Source: Bacteroidales bacterium
GTDB lineage: Bacteria > Bacteroidota > Bacteroidia > Bacteroidales > Dysgonomonadaceae
Reading direction: 5' to 3'
DNA length: 5,168 nt
NCBI GenBank assembly: GCA_012518155.1
Contig: JAAYTC010000082.1
Coordinates: 1 to 5,168 of the forward strand
Positions 1-5,168 of this stretch are shown piece by piece. The notes below the pieces were generated by a model. The model saw only the letters and a list, made by a program, of their open reading frames with translations, ran no database searches and was not told the DNA's origin. The first letter of the stretch is position 1; each line of letters opens with the position of its first letter. Position numbers and translations under genes: made by a program.

Positions 1-56
1 ACGGGATCAAGTCGGTGAATATGATGATCGACGAAGTCTCCCAAGCACTCGATTAA
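1..56 (+). CDS. 3' end of an unrecognised protein-coding gene (partial)
   Basis: The frame with codons starting at position 3 is open from the window edge and ends with TAA at 54-56. It reads GIKSVNMMIDEVSQALD, which looks like an amphipathic C-terminal helix. Seventeen residues are too few to name a family. The gene lies on the same strand as the fucosidase, 126 bases upstream of it, so the two could be co-transcribed, although the gap contains a promoter-like motif. That this is a real gene end is inferred from the normal amino-acid composition and from the drop into AT-rich sequence right after the stop. Confidence 0.55.
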   Translation, partial: GIKSVNMMIDEVSQALD

Positions 57-107
57 GCGGGTGATATTCCAAGGATCCCCGATTTTAAATTTCTAAATCT
101 ACACCTT

Positions 108-158
108 ATGTGGTGGGGCTATGCCCTCTTGTTTGTAATCGTTATCTTTGTCCCATAA
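108..158 (+). CDS. Possible 16-residue hydrophobic micro-ORF ahead of the fucosidase gene
   Basis: ATG at 108 opens a frame that ends at TAA 156-158 and encodes MWWGYALLFVIVIFVP, almost entirely hydrophobic and long enough to span most of a membrane. It is in the same frame as the fucosidase gene, and its stop lies 24 bases before that ATG. No Shine-Dalgarno sequence precedes it, which is common in Bacteroidota. The fucosidase promoter candidate (143-150) lies inside it, so the two readings compete: if transcription starts near 155, this frame would not be on that transcript. It may be a leader or small membrane peptide, or chance in T-rich DNA. The call is speculative. Confidence 0.15.
   Translation: MWWGYALLFVIVIFVP
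143..150 (+). promoter_or_regulatory. Candidate -7 promoter element for the fucosidase gene
   Basis: TATCTTTG fits the Bacteroidota -7 consensus TAnnTTTG at all fixed positions. It would start transcription near 155, leaving a leader of about 27 bases before the ATG at 183. No TTG or TTTG lies at the usual 17-23 base distance upstream, so the -33 half is weak or missing. An alternative pairs TTTG at 132-135 with TAATTTG at 156-162 (20-base spacing), but that -7 element is one base short of consensus. No Shine-Dalgarno sequence is visible before position 183. Confidence 0.4.
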
Positions 159-182
159 TTTGCTCCAAATATTAGCTGTTTT

Positions 183-2288
183 ATGAGACATACAATCACT
201 TGGATCCTTTTTTGCTGTGTCGTTATGCTATCGGCACAAGAGAAACCGTCGCCACAGCAAGAGAAACCGTCGTCGCGGTGGGTCGACCAGAAATTCTCGA
301 TGTTCATTCACTTCGGTCTATACTCCGTCTACGGTGGGGTGTACGAAGGAGAACCGGTGACCCGGGGGTACAGCGAGCAGATACAGTCGTTCGCGGGCAT
401 CTTCAGCGACTGGTACGGGAATACTGCCCATGAATTCAACCCGATGGAGTGGAACCCCGACAGCATCGTGGCACTGGCCAAGGAGGCGGGGATGCGATCG
501 ATCGTTTTCACGTCGAAGCACCACGACGGATTCTGCATGTACCATTCCCAGCATACTGATTTTAATATCGTGGACGCCACCCTTTACGGGAGGGACCTGA
601 TGAAGGAGTTGGCCGAAGCGTGCGAGCGTGGTGGAATCGACTTCGGGGTCTATTTCTCGTTGATCGACTGGCGTTACCCGCACGGGTATCCCATTTCGAG
701 CCACAACGCGGATCCATTGACACCCCAGCATTACGAGTTTAATATGAAACAGGTGGAGGAGATCATGACCCGTTACGGGGAGATTTCCGAGATCTGGTTC
801 GATATGGGTTCACTCACCTTAGAACAGAGCAAGGGGCTGTATGAGCTGGTGGACCGACTTCAGCCGGGTTGTATGATTAGCGGGAGGTTGGGGAACGATT
901 ACGTGGACTTCGCGGTGATGGCGGACAACGAGTATCCCGAGTACAAGCTGGGGGTGCCGTGGCAAACGGCGGCGTCCATGTTCGATGAAACGTGGGGGTA
1001 CCGTTCTTGGCAAGAGCGGGGAGCGGTGCGCCCGAAGGTGGAGGAGAAGGTCGCGAGCATGGTGAAGGTGGTGAGCCGGGGAGGTAACTACCTGCTCAAC
1101 ATCGGCCCGAAAGGCGACGGATCGGTCGTCCCTTTCGAGAAAGAGGTGCTCCAAGGAATCGGGAAATGGATGGAGGTCCATGGGGAGGCCATCTACGGAA
1201 CCGGGGCCAACCCTTTCCACCGGTCGTTCGATTGGGGAGATATCACCTCCACGAAAGAGTCGCTTTACCTGTTCATCGGGGAGTTGCCAAGCACGGGGAA
1301 GATTCAACTGAAGGGAATTTCAGGGATTGTTTCCGGGGTGAGCTTTCTCTCCTCCGGGGAGTCCCTCCCTTTCACGCACAGGACCCGCGTGTTGGATATC
1401 GATGCATCGGGAATATCTTCTAACGAGGTGTTGCCGGTGGTAAAGGTTGCTTTCCGGAACGGTTATTCAGTATTGCCCGATCCAGTCGTGAAGGGTAAGG
1501 AGTTAACACCACGAAACGCCATGCCGCTGTTTGGCCATTCGAGCTTGAACTACTACGCTGGCTACAAGAGCTTGATCGGGTATGATTGGGCATGGGAACG
1601 ACGTTCGGGTAGGTATACACCTGAAATTCATTTTACCGACCAAGAGGTGGGGCGGCGGGTGATGCTGGAGTTTGATGGGGTGGAACAAGAGGTGGCACTT
1701 GAGCCTATAGTCACGAAGCGAGTGACGTTGTCCCCCAACGCGGTGCATTGGGGTTCGCTGTACCGGAAACCGGGACGTGGAGTGTTTGGGAACGTGGAGG
1801 AGGAAGGGGTGGACGAGATCGACCCTAAAGCAGCCGATTCTCGTTGGACGGAAGTGAATGACTTCCGCTACGGGAAAGAGTATACCGAAGCGATCCTGCC
1901 CCGCGGAAGCGTGGTTTTCCTTCAAGAGATCGAGTCGCCCACGGAGCAAACCATCGCGATCAAGGTGACCAACGGCAACGCGGCCTATATCCTGCTTAAC
2001 GGGGAGTATGTCACGGCCCACTTTTCTCCCGAGCGGAAGGAGAAACAGGAGGAACTGTTGTTGCTCCCGCTCAAAAAAGGCAACAACCAGCTGGTCGTCA
2101 AGTTCTACAACGGGTTCGAAAATCGACTCCATTACGGGATAGAGCCGTTGGAAGAGTGGGTGATCCATTCTCAAACATTGAAACCCGTGCGGTTGGAGCG
2201 AAAAGATTTCCATCGCGTCTCCCTTCGGGCTGCCGACGCGTCGTCGCACGTATCCCCGCTGCGGATGAACAACGTGACGATACGTTAA
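183..2288 (+). CDS. Exported alpha-L-fucosidase, glycoside hydrolase family 29
   Basis: GH29 enzymes remove L-fucose from glycans by a retaining mechanism. The 701-residue product starts with a signal peptide (residues 1-18, hydrophobic core about 5-17, likely cut after LSA), so it should act in the periplasm or at the cell surface. Residues about 32-340 form the catalytic barrel: FIHFG (41-45), SKHHDGF (111-117), YFSLIDW (157-163), EIWFD with Asp207 as predicted nucleophile, TWGY (270-273) and GGNYLLNIGP (300-309). A beta-sandwich follows (about 345-430), then an extra C-terminal region of about 270 residues. The second half of that region (about 565-655) resembles a beta-sandwich appended to many glycosidases. 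At 701 residues it is longer than many GH29 enzymes. The acid/base residue cannot be placed with certainty: the tract before TWGY reads PWQ, where many relatives have WE. ATG 183 is the first start codon after an in-frame stop at 156-158. Linkage preference is unknown. The family call is firm. Confidence 0.95.
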   Translation: MRHTITWILFCCVVMLSAQEKPSPQQEKPSSRWVDQKFSMFIHFGLYSVYGGVYEGEPVTRGYSEQIQSFAGIFSDWYGNTAHEFNPMEWNPDSIVALAKEAGMRSIVFTSKHHDGFCMYHSQHTDFNIVDATLYGRDLMKELAEACERGGIDFGVYFSLIDWRYPHGYPISSHNADPLTPQHYEFNMKQVEEIMTRYGEISEIWFDMGSLTLEQSKGLYELVDRLQPGCMISGRLGNDYVDFAVMADNEYPEYKLGVPWQTAASMFDETWGYRSWQERGAVRPKVEEKVASMVKVVSRGGNYLLNIGPKGDGSVVPFEKEVLQGIGKWMEVHGEAIYGTGANPFHRSFDWGDITSTKESLYLFIGELPSTGKIQLKGISGIVSGVSFLSSGESLPFTHRTRVLDIDASGISSNEVLPVVKVAFRNGYSVLPDPVVKGKELTPRNAMPLFGHSSLNYYAGYKSLIGYDWAWERRSGRYTPEIHFTDQEVGRRVMLEFDGVEQEVALEPIVTKRVTLSPNAVHWGSLYRKPGRGVFGNVEEEGVDEIDPKAADSRWTEVNDFRYGKEYTEAILPRGSVVFLQEIESPTEQTIAIKVTNGNAAYILLNGEYVTAHFSPERKEKQEELLLLPLKKGNNQLVVKFYNGFENRLHYGIEPLEEWVIHSQTLKPVRLERKDFHRVSLRAADASSHVSPLRMNNVTIR
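237..272 (+). repeat. 15-bp direct repeat in the linker behind the fucosidase signal peptide
   Basis: CAAGAGAAACCGTCG occurs at 237-251 and again, identically, at 258-272. The offset is 21 bases, exactly seven codons, so the frame is kept and the protein reads QEKPS twice (residues 19-23 and 26-30). It sits between the signal peptide and the catalytic domain, where length change is tolerated. Identity at the DNA level suggests a recent tandem duplication, probably by replication slippage. Confidence 0.8.
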
Positions 2289-2914
2289 ATAATCCCTGCT
2301 TCCTTTGCTCTCTGTATCAAGTTCACCGTTTTATTGGAATCGAACTTCTTCATCAAGCTTTTCCGGTGACTATCTACTGTGAGAGCACTGATATACATCT
2401 TCTTTGCAATCTCCGGGGTGGTAAGTCCTTCCGCCAAGTAAGCGAGCACCTCCTTCTCTCTACGAGTCACGCTCGGCACCTCGTTAAGCTCCTTATCGGT
2501 GAACGAGGAGAGAATGCGTTGTGTCTCCTTTCCAAAGTAAACCCCGCCCTCGTGAATCTGGTAGATGGCTTGTTCAATCTCCTTTGTCGGTGCGCTCTTT
2601 AGCAGGTATCCCGATGCCCCATGGTGTAGCATCCTGAGAATAACGCTCCGTTGGTTTAGGTTGCTCAACGCGAGTATTTTCATGTCTGGGTACTCTTTTT
2701 TGATCTTCAGGCACAGGTCCAGTCCGCTCTCGTCCGGCAGGTTGATATCAAGCAATAGAATATCGGCCGACACCGTTTTCAGTACCTCCATTAATTCAGT
2801 GCCCGACGCCGCGGTAGCCTTTATCTCCATCAGCGGCTGCTGCTCCACGAAGCTCAAAAGCCCTTCAGCAATAAGCGGGTGGTCGTCACACAATATAATT
2901 TCAATCGGCTTCAT
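2285..2914 (-). CDS. NarL/LuxR-family two-component response regulator
   Basis: This cytoplasmic transcription factor has 209 residues, normal for the family. The receiver domain (about 3-117) carries the acidic pair Asp10-Asp11, the predicted phosphorylation site Asp56 in LLLDINLP, Ser84 at the switch position and the conserved Lys106. A linker leads to a LuxR-type HTH (about 147-207) with VTRREKEVLAYLAEG, the TPEIAKKM helix and a recognition helix around TVDSHR (179-184). I chose the ATG at 2914 because AGGAG lies seven bases upstream and the protein then starts directly with the first receiver strand. The frame extends back to a TTG at 2935, which would add seven mostly basic residues (MKKRRKK) encoded by the Shine-Dalgarno tract itself. 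The gene follows the histidine kinase on the same strand after 81 bases, so the kinase is the likely partner. Its 3' end overlaps the convergent fucosidase gene by four bases. Target promoters are unknown. Confidence 0.94.
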   Translation of the reverse strand: MKPIEIILCDDHPLIAEGLLSFVEQQPLMEIKATAASGTELMEVLKTVSADILLLDINLPDESGLDLCLKIKKEYPDMKILALSNLNQRSVILRMLHHGASGYLLKSAPTKEIEQAIYQIHEGGVYFGKETQRILSSFTDKELNEVPSVTRREKEVLAYLAEGLTTPEIAKKMYISALTVDSHRKSLMKKFDSNKTVNLIQRAKEAGII

Positions 2915-2921
2915 CTTCTTT

Positions 2922-2926
2922 CTCCT
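2922..2926 (-). promoter_or_regulatory. Shine-Dalgarno sequence of the response regulator
   Basis: AGGAG on the minus strand lies seven bases before the ATG at 2914 in a purine-rich tract. It is the only clear ribosome binding site in the window. It decides the start: it falls inside the codons that a TTG start at 2935 would use. It may give the regulator its own translation start, separate from the kinase 81 bases upstream. Confidence 0.7.
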
Positions 2927-2995
2927 CTTTTTCAACTCACTAAATAACCCATCAACCTGTCATGCTATCCCTTCATCCCATCCACTCCATTCATA

Positions 2996-4963
2996 TCATA
3001 CCCTACATTCAATATTGATCGCGGTCCCTTTTCCCGGTTGCGAGTCAATTCGCATCGTACCGTTCAGGAACTGCACCCTCGTCTCGATGTTGTGTAACCC
3101 CATGTTGCGTTCCACGACGAGAGGATCGAAGCCAATTCCATCGTCTTCAATATCAATCAGCAGCAGGTCGTCCTCGATGGTCGTTTGCAACAGTATCCGA
3201 GAAGCGTGCGCGTGTTTTACCGCGTTGTTAACCAACTCCTGGATGATGCGGAACACCGATAACTGTTTATTCACGTGGACGAGTGCCGAAAGATTGCTCG
3301 CGTAATACTCTATCCTCGTGCCGGGTGTCTCCAAGTTCTGTATAAAATCCTTTATTGCCTCCTCCAGCCCATACTTTCGGATCGAGGGCGGCATTAGGTT
3401 GTGCGATAAATCGCGTATATCGACCACCGCCTCGGTCAGCTGTTGTGTTGCTTTTTGCAAGCGCCCGTCGTTGGTCGCCCTTGCACAGTTCTCGATGGTC
3501 AGCTTTATCCCCGTCAGCTTGCCCCCCAGCCCGTCGTGTAGCTCCCGTGCCACGCGGGCACGCTCGTTTTCCTGCCCCTCCATCAACGCCATGGAGATCT
3601 TCATTGCTTGTCGTTGTTCCACCGCGATCAGCTTCTGTTGCGCCCGTTTCTTTCGCTGATTAATGGCATACAAGAGAAACAGGAAGATAAGCACCGCGAG
3701 TGTGGCGGAACCAAAAAGAATGGTTTTTTGCATCCGTCCCTGGTTCTCTAACTCCATGATTCTACGCTCGTTCTCCGACGCGTTATACCGCGCCTCCATC
3801 TCCGAAAGCTGTAGCTTGATGTTGTTCGAGTAGATGCTGTCGTTTACCGCCAACAGTTCACGCATCGTCCGGTAGGCCTCCTCGTGGTTCCCCATTTTTG
3901 CCTCCACCTCGGCCAACTTGTTGAGCACCACGCTTTGGTTCTCGATCATGTTGAGATAGCCATCGGTTTCTTTAATCGATACCAGGATCTCTTTCGACTC
4001 GTCGTTCCTGCCCACCCGTTCATAGTAGTGGGCCAGGTAATACATCAGCCGGAAGTGATGGTAACCCAAACTGTACCGTTCGGCATACTCGATCCCTTTG
4101 AGCGCGTGCTCGATGGCCCGATTCACGTTGCCATCCCATTCGTGGTAAAGCGATTGGAGGAGGTGATAAAAGGGGAATGAGGTGTACTTCCCTTCCCGCT
4201 CGAACACCGGCTGAAGAAGTGCTTCTGCCTTTGATAAGATCGCTTTCGCCTCCTCCATCTCCTCCTGCATGATCCGTGTATGAGCCAGGTTGAGGTACGC
4301 CCAAAGTAAATTCCAATCCTCTATGCCTTTTCCGTTCAGCAAGTCGATCGCTTGTTGGCAATACGCGGCCGATTTCTCGAATTCTTGCAAGTTAAAGAAC
4401 ACCAGCCCCAGATCGGTATAATAAGAAGAGAGCTTTCCCGTGTTACCCGCCTTCCGCGCAAGGGGGATGCACTTCTGGAGCTTGATTTCCAAGTACGCGT
4501 TGTCGTTCCCTGCCGACTGTTCAAGTGTGGCGTAATTGCTCCAGAGCATGGCTTGGTATTCGTACGACTCGGGTGAGTCGACACGTGCAAAGAGCGTCTC
4601 CGCTTCCATGTAGAGCTGTTGCGATTTCTCTTTGTCGTGATTATAAAAGACTCCCGCGTGATGAAACAGGTGCTTTGCCCGGGCCAAGAGATCCCTATCG
4701 TCCATCAATTTTTCGGCCTCCTGCAGTGCCTCCATTGCCTGTATGGTATCGGTGAAACCCCAGTGCCACGAGAGGTCGTAATAGAGAACTGCCCTCTCCC
4801 GATCGCTTGTCGTGTTACCAAGAGCCACCAACAGGCTGTCCACGTAACTATCGCCTATGCTATCTGTCCCGGGGATGCTCGTTTCGGCCGACATGGACAT
4901 GGAAAGCCATGCCGTGCAAGCACAGAGAAGAGCAGTTATCTTGGAACACACGTGGTGACACAT
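2996..4963 (-). CDS. TPR-repeat sensor histidine kinase (HisKA_3 / HATPase_c)
   Basis: A membrane-bound kinase of 655 residues. Residues 1-26 look like a signal peptide (hydrophobic core about 9-20, possible cut after SMSA). Residues about 55-376 are helical TPR-like repeats; the clearest units are about 178-210, 217-250, 263-296 and 343-376. A charged stretch (380-412), likely coiled coil, leads to one transmembrane helix (about 414-434) followed by basic residues (QRKKR), which puts the TPR domain in the periplasm. The cytoplasmic part has the phosphoacceptor His476 in ARELHDGLGGKL (HisKA_3 type), the N box ELVNNAVKHA (Asn579, Asn580), the G1 box EDDGIGFD (608-613), MGLHNI (621-626) and GKGTA (644-648). 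All key catalytic residues are present. ATG 4963 is chosen because it gives a complete signal peptide; no Shine-Dalgarno sequence is visible. Its partner is the downstream regulator. The TPR domain may detect a periplasmic ligand or protein; the signal is unknown. This architecture is known in Bacteroidota. Confidence 0.94.
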   Translation of the reverse strand: MCHHVCSKITALLCACTAWLSMSMSAETSIPGTDSIGDSYVDSLLVALGNTTSDRERAVLYYDLSWHWGFTDTIQAMEALQEAEKLMDDRDLLARAKHLFHHAGVFYNHDKEKSQQLYMEAETLFARVDSPESYEYQAMLWSNYATLEQSAGNDNAYLEIKLQKCIPLARKAGNTGKLSSYYTDLGLVFFNLQEFEKSAAYCQQAIDLLNGKGIEDWNLLWAYLNLAHTRIMQEEMEEAKAILSKAEALLQPVFEREGKYTSFPFYHLLQSLYHEWDGNVNRAIEHALKGIEYAERYSLGYHHFRLMYYLAHYYERVGRNDESKEILVSIKETDGYLNMIENQSVVLNKLAEVEAKMGNHEEAYRTMRELLAVNDSIYSNNIKLQLSEMEARYNASENERRIMELENQGRMQKTILFGSATLAVLIFLFLLYAINQRKKRAQQKLIAVEQRQAMKISMALMEGQENERARVARELHDGLGGKLTGIKLTIENCARATNDGRLQKATQQLTEAVVDIRDLSHNLMPPSIRKYGLEEAIKDFIQNLETPGTRIEYYASNLSALVHVNKQLSVFRIIQELVNNAVKHAHASRILLQTTIEDDLLLIDIEDDGIGFDPLVVERNMGLHNIETRVQFLNGTMRIDSQPGKGTAINIECRV

Positions 4964-4996
4964 ATAAGCCGTGATAAATAAATGGTCCGTGGATTA

Positions 4997-5029
4997 CAAA
5001 TATAGCGAGGCCCTGCCTGAAAAAGCAAA
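4997..5029 (-). promoter_or_regulatory. Bacteroidota-type promoter of the kinase-regulator operon
   Basis: Read on the minus strand, TTTG (5029-5026) is followed after 21 bases by TATATTTG (5004-4997), matching TTTG and TAnnTTTG at every fixed position with suitable spacing. Transcription would start near 4990-4992, about 27 bases before the kinase ATG at 4963. The two genes on this strand, with no convincing promoter in the 81-base gap between them, would be read from here. Confidence 0.7.
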
Positions 5030-5038
5030 CTTTTCAGG
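5016..5038. promoter_or_regulatory. Operator-like dyad over the kinase -33 element
   Basis: CCTGAAAA (5016-5023) and TTTTCAGG (5031-5038) are perfect inverted copies separated by seven bases. The -33 TTTG of the kinase promoter falls in the spacer. Because the predicted start lies near 4990, this dyad would not be transcribed from that promoter, and no gene seems to end here, so an operator is more likely than a terminator. A bound dimer could block or recruit polymerase. Autoregulation by the neighbouring regulator is possible but unproven. Confidence 0.5.
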
Positions 5039-5049
5039 GTTATTCTGAT

Positions 5050-5092
5050 AAAATACCCCGAAAGGGGGAGTAAAAATACCACGGTAAAGGGG
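5050..5092 (+). repeat. Pair of imperfect direct repeats upstream of the rightward promoter
   Basis: Copy A (5050-5067) reads AAAATACC-CCG-AAAGGGG and copy B (5073-5092) reads AAAATACC-ACGGT-AAAGGGG. The outer blocks are identical and the centre differs by two added bases and one change. Starts are 23 bases apart, close to two helical turns. Copy B ends one base before the -33 TTG of the rightward promoter, the usual place for activator sites. Copy A also contains the short inverted repeat CCCC-GAAA-GGGG (5056-5067). I infer paired protein-binding sites; the protein is unknown. Confidence 0.45.
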
Positions 5093-5093
5093 A

Positions 5094-5124
5094 TTGCGAC
5101 TCGATAAGGCACGCCCTATTTTTG
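5094..5124 (+). promoter_or_regulatory. Bacteroidota-type promoter reading rightward
   Basis: TTG (5094-5096) is followed after 20 bases by TATTTTTG (5117-5124), matching TTG and TAnnTTTG with normal spacing. Transcription should begin near 5129-5131, only a few bases before the ATG at 5137. It diverges from the kinase promoter, with about 65 bases between the two -33 elements. Confidence 0.6.
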
Positions 5125-5136
5125 CAAGATCAATAA

Positions 5137-5168
5137 ATGAGTCCACGCTACAAAACCCATTTCAACAA
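5137..5168 (+). CDS. 5' end of an unrecognised gene (partial)
   Basis: ATG at 5137 directly follows an in-frame TAA (5134-5136) and opens a frame reading MSPRYKTHFN to the window edge. Ten residues do not allow a family call. Support comes mainly from position: a near-consensus promoter ends 12 bases upstream. The leader would be very short (about 6-8 bases) with no Shine-Dalgarno sequence, so the true start could lie beyond the window. Confidence 0.35.
   Translation, partial: MSPRYKTHFN

Noticed and set aside
81..99. AT-rich imperfect palindrome GATTT...AAATC after the first gene, as a terminator
   Set aside because: The arms are five A/T-rich bases and would form a very weak hairpin; no T-run follows.
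2234..2243. Perfect 10-bp palindrome CGACGCGTCG near the end of the fucosidase gene, as a terminator for the regulator transcript
   Set aside because: It has no loop and no following T-run, and it is made of ordinary Ala/Asp/Ser codons in G+C-rich coding sequence.
1503..2249. Long minus-strand open frame (248 codons) opposite the fucosidase
   Set aside because: It lies fully antisense to a gene with clear GH29 motifs, and its translation is rich in His, Arg and Pro with no recognisable domain: a shadow of codon use.
2965..2994. Nine-codon frame (MNGVDGMKG) on the minus strand between kinase and regulator
   Set aside because: Two more tiny frames follow in the same gap and the region is a G/A-rich run of GGATG-like words. 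There is no ribosome binding site before it and the composition is repetitive, so chance is the simpler reading.
2565..3305. Long plus-strand open frame (246 codons) opposite the regulator and kinase
   Set aside because: It is antisense to the clear receiver and HATPase coding regions, rich in Ser and Cys, and without any recognisable motif.
4927..4963. Kinase as a lipoprotein, because of cysteines at residues 14 and 16
   Set aside because: The residues before Cys16 (LCA) do not fit a normal lipobox, and the protein already has a transmembrane helix; an ordinary signal peptide ending near SMSA fits better.
5056..5067. CCCC-GAAA-GGGG short hairpin as an intrinsic terminator
   Set aside because: The stem is only four base pairs, no clean T-run follows on either strand, and no gene appears to end here. 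It is better explained as part of repeat copy A.

Overview
The window looks like chromosomal DNA from a member of the Bacteroidota, most likely the order Bacteroidales. The signs are: promoter-like sequences of the Bacteroidota type (TTG or TTTG near -33, TAnnTTTG near -7) ahead of genes; start codons mostly without Shine-Dalgarno sequences; a secreted GH29 fucosidase; and a sensor kinase with periplasmic TPR repeats paired with a NarL/LuxR-type regulator, an architecture common in this phylum. Genus cannot be told from this window. Coding regions are clearly richer in G+C than the short, AT-rich gaps.

Layout. Positions 1-56 hold the last codons of an unrecognised plus-strand gene. A 126-base gap (57-182) contains a promoter-like motif and a tiny hydrophobic reading frame. 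The plus-strand gene 183-2288 encodes an exported alpha-L-fucosidase of family GH29. Two minus-strand genes then face it: a response regulator (2285-2914) and, upstream of it in transcription, a TPR-containing sensor histidine kinase (2996-4963). The fucosidase and regulator genes converge and share four bases (TTAA) that supply both stop codons. The 173-base region 4964-5136 is a divergent regulatory region. It has a near-consensus promoter on each strand, a perfect 8-bp dyad over the -33 element of the kinase promoter, and a pair of imperfect direct repeats just upstream of the rightward promoter. A plus-strand reading frame seems to begin at 5137 and runs off the window.

How the parts work together. 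The kinase and regulator form a complete two-component pair, very probably one operon read leftward. The kinase should sense a periplasmic signal through its TPR domain, phosphorylate itself on His476 and pass phosphate to Asp56 of the regulator, which binds DNA through its C-terminal HTH. The fucosidase should release L-fucose from glycans in the periplasm or at the cell surface. Nothing in the sequence shows that the two-component pair controls the fucosidase; they are convergent neighbours, and no SusC/SusD pair is visible. No mobile element, CRISPR array, tRNA or rRNA was seen. I found no clear new system. The most unusual material is the architecture of the divergent regulatory region and the hydrophobic micro-ORF ahead of the fucosidase.
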